This document shows, piece by piece, positions 46,429-56,392 of a stretch of DNA of 64,000 nucleotides. Source of the stretch: Mesostigma viride (taxonomy: Eukaryota; Streptophyta; Mesostigmatophyceae; Mesostigmatales; Mesostigmataceae); assembly GCA_009746045.1 (NCBI GenBank), contig RPFO01000072.1:2051985-2115984 (forward strand), in the 5' to 3' direction. Each line of letters starts with the position of its first letter. Position 1 is the stretch's first letter. A program made the translations under genes and the position numbers. The notes under the pieces were generated by a model. That model searched no databases and had not been told where the DNA came from. It saw only the letters and a list, made by a program, of their open reading frames with translations.

Positions 46429-48712
46429 TCTAATGGCCATCCGTCTGGTAGGTACCACGGGAGGCCAGCAGGACTCCAGGTAGGCCTGGTAATGGGCCAC
46501 ATCCTCAACATTGTCATGCCTATCTACGGTGAGGAAAACATCGGCCCACACGCCGTCAGGAAAAAGGCCCAGAAAGGCCCAGTAATACCTATGCTGAGTA
46601 AGAACGACCTGGCCACGGGCCCAGTCCAGGAAACCACAGGCAAAGAGGCGAAGGAAAGGCTCTACCGCGATCAGGCAGAGAGCCCGCAGGAGGAGGCGAT
46701 GATACCGGATCCGAGGGCGCATACCCGTCGGGAAAAACAGGTCCACCAGGGGCTCCACGTTGGACGGCCACAACCGGATGTGCCGAATCTCACGGGAGCG
46801 CCACCGACGCGCACACTGGCGCGACCCGAATGTCTCTAGGTAGTCGCTGGCCGAGGAGGAGGGTGACCGCGGGAGTCTAGACCCTGGCCCGGGAGGGGCG
46901 CCGGACGCCGGGCATCCCACTCGAGGATGGGCTGGAGGACCGTGGTGTACGTAACACCCGGCACCGCAGGAAACTCTACCGTAAGGGCATCCGAAGCCAT
47001 AATGCCCAGAGGCGGAGGGTAAGCCCACTGGAACCCACCGTAGGTGTCCAAGTCGTTGTGGCGCCTAGCCCAGCGATACAGAACGCGCCGAACCAGGATC
47101 TCACCCTGGAACACAGGATCAGCTAAAATAACCATGTCGAAAGGAGGCCGATCAGTCTCAATGGGTAGGCCACGATCCCGAGGCGCCCGACACACCTGGG
47201 AAAACCCGTAGGACATGGGCGAGATGGCAAGCTCGGCGGAGGCGCGCGGCAGGTCACACTGGCGGCAGGCGAGTGCGGACATACCACATCCAGGCACGGG
47301 CGTGTCGCGCGACTCCGGCGTCGCATGCACCACAGAAGGAGCCCTGTCCCGATCACCCTGGGACAACTCCCGGAGGGAGTCGGAAGCGCGGGTAGCGCGA
47401 GGATCCTGACCGGTGGACCGAACAACCGCGGCCAAGGACAGAGAGGCCGAAGGGGCAGGGGCCGAAGCAGGGGCAGGAGCCGACACCGACGCAGGTGACA
47501 CTGGTACAGCAGAGGTCGCGCCGGACCCGAAGCCAGAGGGGCCGTGACGGACCCGCCGCCGAAGCTGGCGCGCCGGTCTCGGTGGCCGGTGCACCCTCAG
47601 GCCACATGTTAAAAATGGGGCCCGTAGGGACAGGCAGTCCTGCATAAGATTGACTACCATCCAGGCTCCAGTCAGGAACCGGAATCCTCTGCGGGGACCA
47701 CCCTCCCAAAGCCTGGGCAGTCCGCTAGTGTCGCCAAAGAAGCCCCGCGACGGCTGCGACTGAGCTGGTGGAGGCTCGGAAGCAGCGACAGCGGGCGCGG
47801 TCACAGGGGCAGGGACTCGCGCGTAGGCGCAGGTACAGCGGTCACAGACGCGGAGGCAGCAGGAGTCGCAGCAGCCGCCGGAACCACAGCGACCGCGGGC
47901 GCAGCGGGGGCGCGGGCGAAGCCGTAGTCGCCGGGGCAACAGAAGGGGTAGGGGCGCGGATCCAGCTGGCGTGCCGGGACCTGCGCCTGGGCCGCAGGAA
48001 GGCCCCAAACGCCGTGGTCAGACTGGATCTGAGCCTGCATAGCCGAGACCGTCGCCGAAAGAGGATCAGGCAAACCCGAAGGGGTAGGCTCCACTGCAAC
48101 ACCCGGGTCGACCGAGGGGACGACGGGACCGGAGAGGGAGGAACAGACGCCGAGGAGGCGGACGCAGCGCTCGAGGCAGAATAATCTGGAGTATAATGTA
48201 CCTCGGCTGGGGCGCCCGAAGGGGCAGGACCATCAACCGCTAGTCCCGCCGCTGATCAGCTATCTCCATGAATTCTACGGCCCGTAAAAGGTCGCAGGGG
48301 TTCTCATCTACCTCAGCATCACCCTCAGCCGGAAGCCAAGGAAACACCTCCCGTAGGCAGGTACGGCCCACAGGGTAGAGAGGTAGGAGAACACACGGCA
48401 ACACCGGAGAACCGCATCTATCTGCCAAGGCGGGACAGCGGAACCACACCCCAACAAACAGTGTCCGGCATCGTCGAACCCGTGCAGGACAAGCTGGTGC
48501 GGCTCATTAGGGGAAGGACCATACCACGTGACCCCGAAGAGGGCCGCCCTGACTAAGCTCGCATGTTGGGCCTGAAGGGCCGGCTGCACAACGCCACCCC
48601 GGTAACATGATCGCGACACCCAACGGCCCGGAAGGGCCTCGAAATACAGCTCAGGGTCCGGTAGGGGCAGGGACGGCAGCGGGCTCTCAGCCGGAGGGGT
48701 AGGCTCTGTCAT
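46429..48712 (-). pseudogene. Extra ORF after pol, Ty3 element 2
   Basis: Starts MTEPTPPAESPLPSLPLPDP at 48712, about 80 bp after the chromodomain stop. Recognisable in order: FGVTWYGPSPNEPHQLVLHG, a Cys-rich patch, VFPWLPAEGDAEVDENPCDL, an Ala/Pro-rich linker, PRLWEGG, ACRQCDLPRASAELAISPM, FDMVILADPVFQGEIL, and the aromatic C-terminal block VDLFFPTGMRPRIRYHRLLL. Frame shifts near 48340, 47800 and 46850 break it. Full length would be roughly 750 residues. There is no signal peptide or transmembrane anchor, so an envelope gene is unlikely. Function unknown. Confidence 0.7.
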
Positions 48713-48788
48713 GACGGCTGCGGAGGGGAGGGGACAACCAACCACCCGTCGACAGCAGACATAACATAAGAGAGGAGAAGGCCTACGA

Positions 48789-49060
48789 CTAGAGCTTGTG
48801 CAGGGTTTTATATTCCTGCAGCAGGCGACTACACCCATCTAGCTCACTCTCCGTATACCAAACCTTATCTACTTCACTACGAGCATACATCCACTTCACT
48901 TTATACTGACGCTGGGTACCGCGGCCCTTTTTGATATCTCGATGGGCCACGATGCTTTCTACTTCGTCTTCTACTTCCCCAGTGTCAGGATTATGCTCTA
49001 AAGGGGCAGGCGCTAACTCCCTGCCAGCGAACGTACTAGGGTGGTACAGTTTAAGCTGGC
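48789..49060 (-). pseudogene. Chromodomain at the end of the integrase, Ty3 element 2
   Basis: Minus-strand frame after LKLYHPSTFAGRELAPAPLE: VESIVAHRDIKKGRGTQRQY, KVKWMYARSEVDKVWYTESE, then a helix SRLLQEY and a stop at 48789. The spacing of strands, the VKW core, the W-Y pair and the final helix fit the chromodomain carried by chromoviruses, which directs integration to chromatin marks. It is one frame away from the integrase ORF, so a one-base break lies upstream, near 49080-49110. Confidence 0.8.
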
Positions 49061-50314
49061 TCCTATGGAAGGTGTTTGAATGCGTTTGCCAAGAGGTAGG
49101 GATATCGACTTATACAAGAAATTTCCTACCCTAGACAACACATGGAAGGGTCCTAAGAAGGCAGGCCTAAGTTTGACCTTCAGTTCTGCTTCAAACTTAT
49201 GAGCAAAACGGCCAACACGGGGGCCTTCTACTAATACTAGATCTCCTACTTCTATCTCAGGTGCTCGTCTATCTAAGGAGGCACGCAACCTAGCAAGGTA
49301 CTTAGCCTGAGCTTTTTGATACCCTGAGATCGCGTGGTCATGAGCAGTTTTCATTCTATCTAGTAAGGACTGTACACCTTCTACAGTATCTCGGGACACA
49401 TCATCCTTGTCCCGTAGAGGACTAGCTAAGAGAGAGGTAGGGGTAAGGGGCTGTCTCCCAGTATCTAAGAAGAAGGGCGTATATCCATGCGCAGCTTGGG
49501 GACAATTGTTGAGGGAGAACTCTACCAAACATAAATAATCCTCCCAATCACTACCCGAGCCATTAACATAGTGCCTAAGCGCTTCTTCTACTACTCTATT
49601 AAGACGCTCTACTAAATGAGAGGAGGAGGAGTGGTAGGCAGTACCGTAGGTAACCTTGGTACCGATGGCAGCGAAAAACTGCTGCCAAAAATCTGAGGTA
49701 AATAATTTATCCTTATCACTAATAAACTGCCTACTCAATCCATGATATCTATATACATTATTGAGGTATAGGCGTGCGCAATCACGTGCGGTGAGTTCTA
49801 AAGGACACGGCACAAGATGGCACATACGAGTAAAACGATCTATGAACACAAGGATTTGGGCATTGCCCCTATCATTCTTTCTAAAAGGTCCTACAAAATC
49901 CATCATGATAGAATCCCAAGGCATGATAGGGTCAGGCAAGGTCCTAGGTTCTGCTATCTGTCCTACATTATTGGGTTTCATTTCCTGGCAAGATTGACAA
50001 GTTCTAACATACTCATCCACATCCTTATAAAGGGAAGGCCAGTAATAAGAGCGGGCTACTAGGTCCCGTACCCGTTTACCACCCTGGTGAGCAGCTAAGT
50101 CATGCAACTCAAAGAGCAAGGAGGAGCGACAGATAGGAGGGACATACAGGCGCCATTGAGGGGGAGAATCTGCTATCTGCACATATAAAAACCCACCTAC
50201 AAATTTACAAGGGTGCTTGCCTAATTGTTGGGGATGTGCAGCAATGGCAGCTAATGCTTCCGGCTCAGTGGCCGTAAATCTACTAATAAGGCGTTCAAGA
50301 TCAGAGGTAGGCAT
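49013..50314 (-). CDS. Integrase of Ty3 element 2
   Basis: 433 residues in one frame. Zinc module LHDLAAHQGGKR with CQSC completes HHCC. The catalytic core has D in MDFVGPF, D in FTSDFWQQF and E in SSHLVERLNRVVEEA, giving DDE. A C-terminal beta-barrel-like region follows (VGDLVLVEGPRVGRFAHKF). The reading frame upstream is separated from RNase H by a seven-G run that has eight G in element 1, so a one-base shift splits what should be one polyprotein. The last 15 residues are out of frame relative to the chromodomain. Confidence 0.88.
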   Translation of the reverse strand: MPTSDLERLISRFTATEPEALAAIAAHPQQLGKHPCKFVGGFLYVQIADSPPQWRLYVPPICRSSLLFELHDLAAHQGGKRVRDLVARSYYWPSLYKDVDEYVRTCQSCQEMKPNNVGQIAEPRTLPDPIMPWDSIMMDFVGPFRKNDRGNAQILVFIDRFTRMCHLVPCPLELTARDCARLYLNNVYRYHGLSRQFISDKDKLFTSDFWQQFFAAIGTKVTYGTAYHSSSSHLVERLNRVVEEALRHYVNGSGSDWEDYLCLVEFSLNNCPQAAHGYTPFFLDTGRQPLTPTSLLASPLRDKDDVSRDTVEGVQSLLDRMKTAHDHAISGYQKAQAKYLARLRASLDRRAPEIEVGDLVLVEGPRVGRFAHKFEAELKVKLRPAFLGPFHVLSRVGNFLYKSISLPLGKRIQTPSIGASLNCTTLVRSLAGS

Positions 50315-50424
50315 CGCTACAGAAGTATCCAGAACAGGTTTAAAGAGATCTCCTACCGCCTTGCCGAAGAGAAGGGGAGGTCCTAGGGGGACTACGTTTT
50401 CATAAGACTTTCCTGACCTAGTCG

Positions 50425-52953
50425 CTATATGGCTAAGCGGTATAGAAATTTTATTTTTCCCCTCCCCCCCACCGAGGCCACAGGAAGGGCCTCACACGGG
50501 AGAGAGAGTCCTACGTGAGAAAGGAGATCAGGCATGCGAACAGCTGTATGAAAGAGGTAGGCATAGGAATCATCATCAGGTAGTTCACCATAAGGGGTTA
50601 CACCCATAGTAGTAGGAACTAGAGTAATATTGAGAACATCAAGGTCCTCGAAGAAGGAATAGTCTGCACGACGAGAGAGTGCATCTGGTACTATGTTATC
50701 TACACCCTTGACATACTGAAGTTTAAAAGGGGAAAACTGTGCTAAAAATTCCATCCAGCGCGCTTGCCGAGGGGTAAGGTTGGGTTGGGAGAGAAGATGG
50801 GTAAGGGGACGATGATCCGTTTGGATAACTAACCTATAAGGATCTAGCTCACAGGGTTCATTCAGGCAGACATCAAATTGAGCACCTTTAAGGAAGTGCT
50901 GCCACGCGTGGCAACAATACACCACAGCTAAGAGTTCCTGCTGGTGGACGGGATAGTTACGCTCCGCAGGGAGCATTGTCCTAGAGATATATTCAATTGG
51001 CTGTAAGCCCTGACCCTGATCCTGGAGAAGGACACCACCTATAGCTACTTTACTAGCATCTGTAGCCACAACAAAGGGTTTAGTAGTATCCGGTAGGATG
51101 AGTACAGGAGGGGAAAGGAGTAGGGATTTTAGGCACTGAAAAGCAGACTGACACTCACTACTCCAAACAAAGGGGATATCCTTCTTTAATAAATGATTAA
51201 TAGGGGCTGCTATAGTGGCGAAACGCGGGATAAAACGCCTATAGTAAGAAGCAATTCCTAGGAAACTACGTACACCTTTAACGTCGGTAGGAGTAGGCCA
51301 TTCCTGAATTGACTTAGTTTTATCCGGGTCGGTAGCGACCCCGGCATCTGACAGAACGTGCCCTAAAAATGGGACACTCCTACCCGAACGCACTTTAGCA
51401 CGGCGCGCCCACAAAGAATTTTCAGCCATTATTTCTAATACTTTCTTTAAATCACGTAGGTGCGTTTCAAAATCAGGAGAGTAAATAAGAATATCATCTA
51501 AGTAAGCTTGAGCACAAGAACGGTCATGCTCAGATAAAGAAACAGAGGAGAAGGAGGGATCCTTTAGATCAGAGGACACCTGAGGAAGATGAGAATTTCC
51601 CATAACAGGTCTAAGCACTTCATTCATTAACATTTGAAAAGAGGCAGGCGAGTTACAGAGTCCCATAGCCGCTACTCTAAACTGGTAATGACCAAAAGGG
51701 GTAGCAAAGGCGGTTTTATGGCAATCCTCAGGAGCTATCCGCAACTGCCAAAAACCATCCGCACAATCCAGTACTGTGAAACAAGTGGAACCTTTAACCT
51801 TATTAAATATATCGTCAATACGAGGTAGAGGGTATTTAGATTTCACAGTAATATCATTCAACTTCCTATAATCAGTAACTAGGCGAAACTTGCCATTTGG
51901 CTTAGGAACTAACAGGACACCAGCTGAGTAGGGGGAGTTACTAGGCTCTATCAATCCTGCTTCTAATAATGACACTAAAATCTGTTTTAGTTCCTTTAAC
52001 TCGGTAGGGCCCATTCTATACATCGGAGAGTGCGTAGGAACTGCACCGTCCTTGATAACTACACGGTGTAAAACAGAACGAGGAGGAGGATAAGAAGGAG
52101 TCTTTTCTTCAAATACTTTTGAGGAATCTATCACAGCCATGTATCTTACTATTTCATTTTCAGTAAATCCTACTCCTATTGTATCCACTGTATTTACATC
52201 TATATCCACACTATTGTTAGTGATAGGTATCTGTTGTACTTCTAACTGAAGGAACATACATAATAGGTATCCATTTTGCTTTAATTCAGAACGTAATTCG
52301 TCATTTGACATTATTACTTCAGGTATAGGTCTTACAGGAGGATCAACAGGTGTAGGAGGAGTAATATCTACCAAGGATAAATTTTCCAATCTATAATGAC
52401 GTTCAGGTACCCAGTAAGAGCTATCTGGAAACCAAATGACCATGGTATCATAATTAATAGTAATCTTATTATCCTGGTGCCAATCTAATCCTAGTAATAC
52501 ATCAGCGGTAGTGATAGGGCCTATAGTGGCCGTCAGGTTGACAGTACGTCCTTGTATAACCATGGGAAGGGACACCGTACCCGGGGAATGACTGGTGCGA
52601 CCATCAGCATAATGAACAGTAACGGGTTTGGTGTGAGGGGTAGGGACTAGTCCTAAACGTCTAACTAGGGCCTCGCTCACAAAGGAGCTAGCCGCACCGC
52701 TATCTACCAACACAGAGACATTCAAGAGTTCATCAGCATGCAAGAAGGGGTCTACAACAGTGTGAGGGACGGTTAAACCACCATTCAAGAACATAAGAGG
52801 ACGCACACGTAGTGGTAGGGAAGATTCAGCTCCTACAGAGGTTATAAAAACAGGCAGGCAAAAATTTTTATCTGGGGTACTATCTAAGGACCTGTCCAGG
52901 TTACCCCCGGCTGACAGGCCTACTGTTCCCCCTCCCCCCCAAATCCATAGGAA
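50425..52953 (-). CDS. pol of Ty3 element 2: protease, reverse transcriptase, RNase H
   Basis: The frame is open from just after a TAG at 52954-52956 and overlaps the end of gag by about 50 bp in the +1 frame, the arrangement used by Ty3-type elements with +1 frameshifting. Protease: VLVDSGAASSFVSEALV. Reverse transcriptase: KPNGKFRLVTDYRKLN, LDCADGFWQLRIAPEDCHKT, FGHYQFRVAAMGLCNSPASF and YLDDILIYSPDF. RNase H: VVATDASKVAIGGVLLQDQG and QTDHRPLTHLL. All catalytic signatures are intact. It ends prematurely at 50425 because of the G-run shift. Upstream of VRPLM there is no ATG, so it depends on gag. Confidence 0.93.
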   Translation of the reverse strand, partial: FLWIWGGGGTVGLSAGGNLDRSLDSTPDKNFCLPVFITSVGAESSLPLRVRPLMFLNGGLTVPHTVVDPFLHADELLNVSVLVDSGAASSFVSEALVRRLGLVPTPHTKPVTVHYADGRTSHSPGTVSLPMVIQGRTVNLTATIGPITTADVLLGLDWHQDNKITINYDTMVIWFPDSSYWVPERHYRLENLSLVDITPPTPVDPPVRPIPEVIMSNDELRSELKQNGYLLCMFLQLEVQQIPITNNSVDIDVNTVDTIGVGFTENEIVRYMAVIDSSKVFEEKTPSYPPPRSVLHRVVIKDGAVPTHSPMYRMGPTELKELKQILVSLLEAGLIEPSNSPYSAGVLLVPKPNGKFRLVTDYRKLNDITVKSKYPLPRIDDIFNKVKGSTCFTVLDCADGFWQLRIAPEDCHKTAFATPFGHYQFRVAAMGLCNSPASFQMLMNEVLRPVMGNSHLPQVSSDLKDPSFSSVSLSEHDRSCAQAYLDDILIYSPDFETHLRDLKKVLEIMAENSLWARRAKVRSGRSVPFLGHVLSDAGVATDPDKTKSIQEWPTPTDVKGVRSFLGIASYYRRFIPRFATIAAPINHLLKKDIPFVWSSECQSAFQCLKSLLLSPPVLILPDTTKPFVVATDASKVAIGGVLLQDQGQGLQPIEYISRTMLPAERNYPVHQQELLAVVYCCHAWQHFLKGAQFDVCLNEPCELDPYRLVIQTDHRPLTHLLSQPNLTPRQARWMEFLAQFSPFKLQYVKGVDNIVPDALSRRADYSFFEDLDVLNITLVPTTMGVTPYGELPDDDSYAYLFHTAVRMPDLLSHVGLSLPCEALPVASVGGRGKIKFLYRLAI

Positions 52954-54203
52954 CTAACCCCGAAGAAGACCCTGGCGAAAAAGCCACTGCTGGAGGGTCA
53001 CGAGGGAGCGAAGAGGGTGCGGGAGCCTGATTATCATAGGGGAACCCTGAGGATCCTGTCTGCACAGCATTCAGCCTACTAGGGGTAGCTGAAGGGATGC
53101 GTCCTGAAGTAGGACGAATAGGAGCACGCTGAGGGGTACGAGGAGGGCGAGCGTCGGGATGAGGGGGAGCACCCGAAAGGAACTTGGGGCACTCACGTTT
53201 AAGATGACCTACTTCCTTACAATGATAGCATGTGATATGAGAGACATCAAGGGCTGAAAGGTCAGTAACACAGATATCTAATTCTTCTACAGAGTTAGAG
53301 TAGGCATGAGAGGCCAAAGACTCACACTGAATGAGGTTAGCAAGCTCAGGAGTAATACAGGTTGTGAGATAGTGAGGAACTAATACAGCATCAGAAAGAC
53401 GCCATCTATTATGATTCTGCCACGACTCCGTGTTCTGTGTAAGCAACATAATAAAGGTGAAAAACTGTTGAGGGGTAGACTTGACATCCAGTTTGGGAAG
53501 GTTAGCAAAGAGGGGAAGAGCAGGGGGCTTAGGGGGATTAGAAGAGTCAGTTTTTCCCATAGGGCCACTAGCTTCCACTGCTACATAAGCGGGATAGAAG
53601 GAAGGAAGAGGAAAAGTCTTGGGTAGGGGTCTAGACGGGGCCACCGTTTCAGGCTGGTGCCCATAAGAGAAGGGGACAGTATATTGCTCACGAAGAGAGG
53701 AATAGGCAAAATGATCATAATTTCTGTCATCTAAGGGCATGGTACTGAAATCACTATTAACTTCTAAATCAGCCACACGGGTAGGGACCTGGGCTGCCTC
53801 ATAGGCCGTCTCAGGGTAGGACCAGGAAGCAGGTGGGTAAAAGGGAACTGCACTAGGGCGCCCAGAAGGACCGACAGGGGCAGAGGCACGACCCGTGTTA
53901 AGAGCAGGCATGGAAGGAACAGGGTGGGAAGGAGGCCTAAAAACATTGTTAGTTAGTGAGGACCTGCTGGAGGGTTGAGCCAAGGTTGCAGGAGGGGCAG
54001 GGGCCTGGTTCAGGGTAAGGGAAGGGTCATCACTAAATCTGACTTGCATACGTTGACGTTGTTCATAGGTAGGAGGGGTAAGTGAGGGACGACGGCGACC
54101 ATCAGCAAGAGGAGAAGGAGGTGAGGCACGAAGATTACCTTGAGGAGTGAGATGGTGTACCGTTTCAAGTGAGTCCCGTCGGTTACCCCGATTGTTGTTA
54201 TGG

Positions 54204-54237
<34 letters not shown>

Positions 54238-54289
54238 TAGTAGGAGTATTGGTAGGTATAGGCGACAGATTATCACCCACTGGATCCAT
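52901..54289 (-). CDS. gag of Ty3 element 2 with internal deletion
   Basis: 462 residues from ATG at 54289 (MDPVGDNLSPIPTN). Asn-rich N-terminus, RRDSLETVHHLTPQGN, PTYEQRQRMQVRFSDDP, a Pro-rich middle, NHNRWRLSDAVLVPHYLTT, then directly SNSVEELDICVTD and the knuckle CYHCKEVGHLKREC. Compared with element 1, about 400 bp with the capsid-like core (LAFGTLQQGTKPFKEYM and GLSRPLLREVKRQF) are missing, yet the frame is intact across the junction. Start chosen by match to element 1. Confidence 0.9.
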
Positions 54290-54332
54290 TTTTGTTTAAG
54301 TAAATGATCAAAAATCTAACTGAAAGCAGCAA

Positions 54333-56300
54333 TTAATTAATTAATTAATTAAACTCGTGCTCCCGTTGGGGAGTCACGGAGCACCGAAGTGCTTTTAATC
54401 CCTGTGTGTGCACTACAGGAGAAAGGGCAGAGACCCCCAGTCTCCTTCATGCCAAAGGCATGCCACAGCTGCAATCGGGCGCGGCTAGCGAAAAGGACAG
54501 GCTAACGATCCGGCAAACTGTGGGTGCAATAAGACCCATGTGAGCATATCATAGCAAGGAGCGTGGGCAAGTAATCTGAACATAGCCAGGGCGTAGCATG
54601 GCTGTACTAGGACTAGGCTAAGGCTATGGCTGGTTGTGTACCGTGCGTTGGCGGCACGTGACTAGGTGTGTTGGCACAGCTAGGCATGGCTGCCTTAGCG
54701 GCAGTGACGCCAATGGTTACAAGCTAGGGCTATTGCTATTCTAGCCCGCTGGGGGCGTCCACATCTTGTGGTTGATCATCAGGTCCCCGCCCCTTCAGTA
54801 CACCTTGGGCTTCTGGGGGTCCTGCTTATGGCGGAGGTATTCCGGCCACAGGTCGCGTCGCTGCTGTTGCTGAGCGGGGGTGAGGTCGTCATCCAGCGTC
54901 CAGGTGAGGTCGTGCAACCGCTTGCGACGAGAGAGGAACCGCTGCTTATCCTCAGGGGAGGGGAAGGTGAGTAGGACTGGTGGGGGGGCCGCCTTGTCCC
55001 GTGAGTGGGGAAGGCGGTGGCACCCACGCAGTTCTACCTCACCTACCAGGCCCATGAGGGTAAGAAGCTGGTTCTTGAGCTCGTCAGCAAGAGAGGTTGA
55101 CGTCTCACCTGGCTTCTGGGGGAAGCGACGTAGCACCACTCGGCACTCGCGGCGAGCGCGATCGGTGACCTCCCGTTGCTGGGCCTGGCGGTGGTCCTCC
55201 AGCTCCTGGAGCTTTGTGGCGATGGCGTCGGTGGTGGAGGCGGTCGCTGACCGCAGCAGGTCCGCGTAGGAGAGCGGCGGGAGGTCGCCAGCATCCTGCC
55301 GGGGTGGCTGGGATGCAATGGTGGCCGTCTGCTCCGCTATCTTGGGGACCTGTGTGGCCAGGGCCTCGGTGTGGGCGGTGATGGCCTCAAGCTTCTTCAG
55401 GAGCACGCCACACTTGCCCTCCACCTGGTTAAGGCGAGAGACAAGTGCAGCATGCGTTTCCGAAGCCTGCGCCGTGGTGTGTAGCGCCGTGAACTGGGGT
55501 TGTAGCTTGTGGACGACCTTGGTTTCCACGTTGGAGACCCGGGCCTCGACCGTGTTGAGCGTGGTGTTCAGCGATGTCAGCTGCTCGGCCAGCGGCCAGG
55601 TCACGTGCTCCTCCAGCACTGCGCGGATGTCATCCTTGCCGAGGGAGGAAGCCGATGGCGCTGCCGGCTGTGCGGGGGCTGGGGTGCGGAGCGTTCTGGT
55701 GATGTCGCCGAGGCGGATCTGGAATTGGCTGGTCAGGATAATCAGGCGTTGTTGTACTTCGTTCAAAGCATAGAGCCAGGACATGTCTCCATTGTAGTCG
55801 ATAGCCGCCCCCTTCCTGGGCACGAAGAGCTTCCGCTCCTGTTCGAGGAACTGGAGAACCTCAATGCATTCCTGCGGCGACAACTCTTGCCACTCGGTGA
55901 GGGAGAATCGTCGGTCGCCGGGGAGGAACTCGCTCCATTTTCGATCGTGGCAGGGTTTCTTGGGCTCAGGCGAGGCGCTTGGCGAGGGTTTGGCGGGTAA
56001 GCCTGTCGGCTGAACAATGGCGAGGGCGAGAGGGTTGGGCTGGGCGCTGGGAAGCTGTGCCAGCTCCTTTTCCAGCCCTCGTTTTGCTTTGGGAGTCGTC
56101 ATAGCTGGTCACGTGCGTAACTTTGTCTATACTGCGTGGCAGCCGTAACCGTTTATACTGGCAAGTGCGTCTTAGAAAGGCGCATCGAATGCAAGTGGTC
56201 TGACCGAATTTGGGGCTCAGACGCAAAAGATCTGAACTCCGCCGTCAGCCATACCGCCGTCAGCCATTTTCGTTCAACTTGTAGTGTAGAAAGCAGTGTA
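54333..56300 (-). mobile_element. ORF1-only retroposon inserted in Ty3 element 2
   Basis: Bracketed by 11-bp target duplications GAAAGCAGCAA (54322-54332 and 56301-56311). The 3' end on the minus strand is an AATTAATTAATT tail at 54333. About 2 kb: 5' UTR with ATGGCTGACGGCGGAG-like sequence, one intact ORF1, and a 3' UTR of about 440 bp; no reverse transcriptase. It therefore moved with enzymes from another element, like a HAL1-type half-LINE. It sits between the small 5' ORF and gag. Confidence 0.88.
54795..56102 (-). CDS. LINE ORF1-like RNA-binding protein, intact
   Basis: 435 residues. N-terminal Pro/Ala-rich region with SPSASPEPKKPC, a block FSLTEWQELSPQECIEVLQF, a long heptad-like coiled coil (about residues 165-290, for example LTSLNTTLNTVEARVSNVET), SYADLLRSA, and a C-terminal RRM/CTD-like region (about 310-430): ECRVVLRRFPQKPGE, LRGCHRLPH, PPPVLLTFPSPEDKQRFL, TWTLDDDLTPAQQQQRR. 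This order matches L1-type ORF1 proteins that form trimers and coat the RNA. The ATG at 56102 follows a 5' UTR shared with copies A and B. Confidence 0.82.
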   Translation of the reverse strand: MTTPKAKRGLEKELAQLPSAQPNPLALAIVQPTGLPAKPSPSASPEPKKPCHDRKWSEFLPGDRRFSLTEWQELSPQECIEVLQFLEQERKLFVPRKGAAIDYNGDMSWLYALNEVQQRLIILTSQFQIRLGDITRTLRTPAPAQPAAPSASSLGKDDIRAVLEEHVTWPLAEQLTSLNTTLNTVEARVSNVETKVVHKLQPQFTALHTTAQASETHAALVSRLNQVEGKCGVLLKKLEAITAHTEALATQVPKIAEQTATIASQPPRQDAGDLPPLSYADLLRSATASTTDAIATKLQELEDHRQAQQREVTDRARRECRVVLRRFPQKPGETSTSLADELKNQLLTLMGLVGEVELRGCHRLPHSRDKAAPPPVLLTFPSPEDKQRFLSRRKRLHDLTWTLDDDLTPAQQQQRRDLWPEYLRHKQDPQKPKVY

Positions 56301-56392
56301 GAAAGCAGCAAGGATAAAGGACAAGGCCTAATATAAGGCAAGGAAAGAAAAGGAAAAGATTTTAATGGTTTAAAAGAAAGGAACAATTTAAA

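Noticed and set aside
46429-48712. Envelope gene of a retrovirus-like element
   Set aside because: No signal peptide, no membrane anchor, no cleavage or fusion-like segment; composition is Ala/Pro-rich with a compact soluble-looking end.
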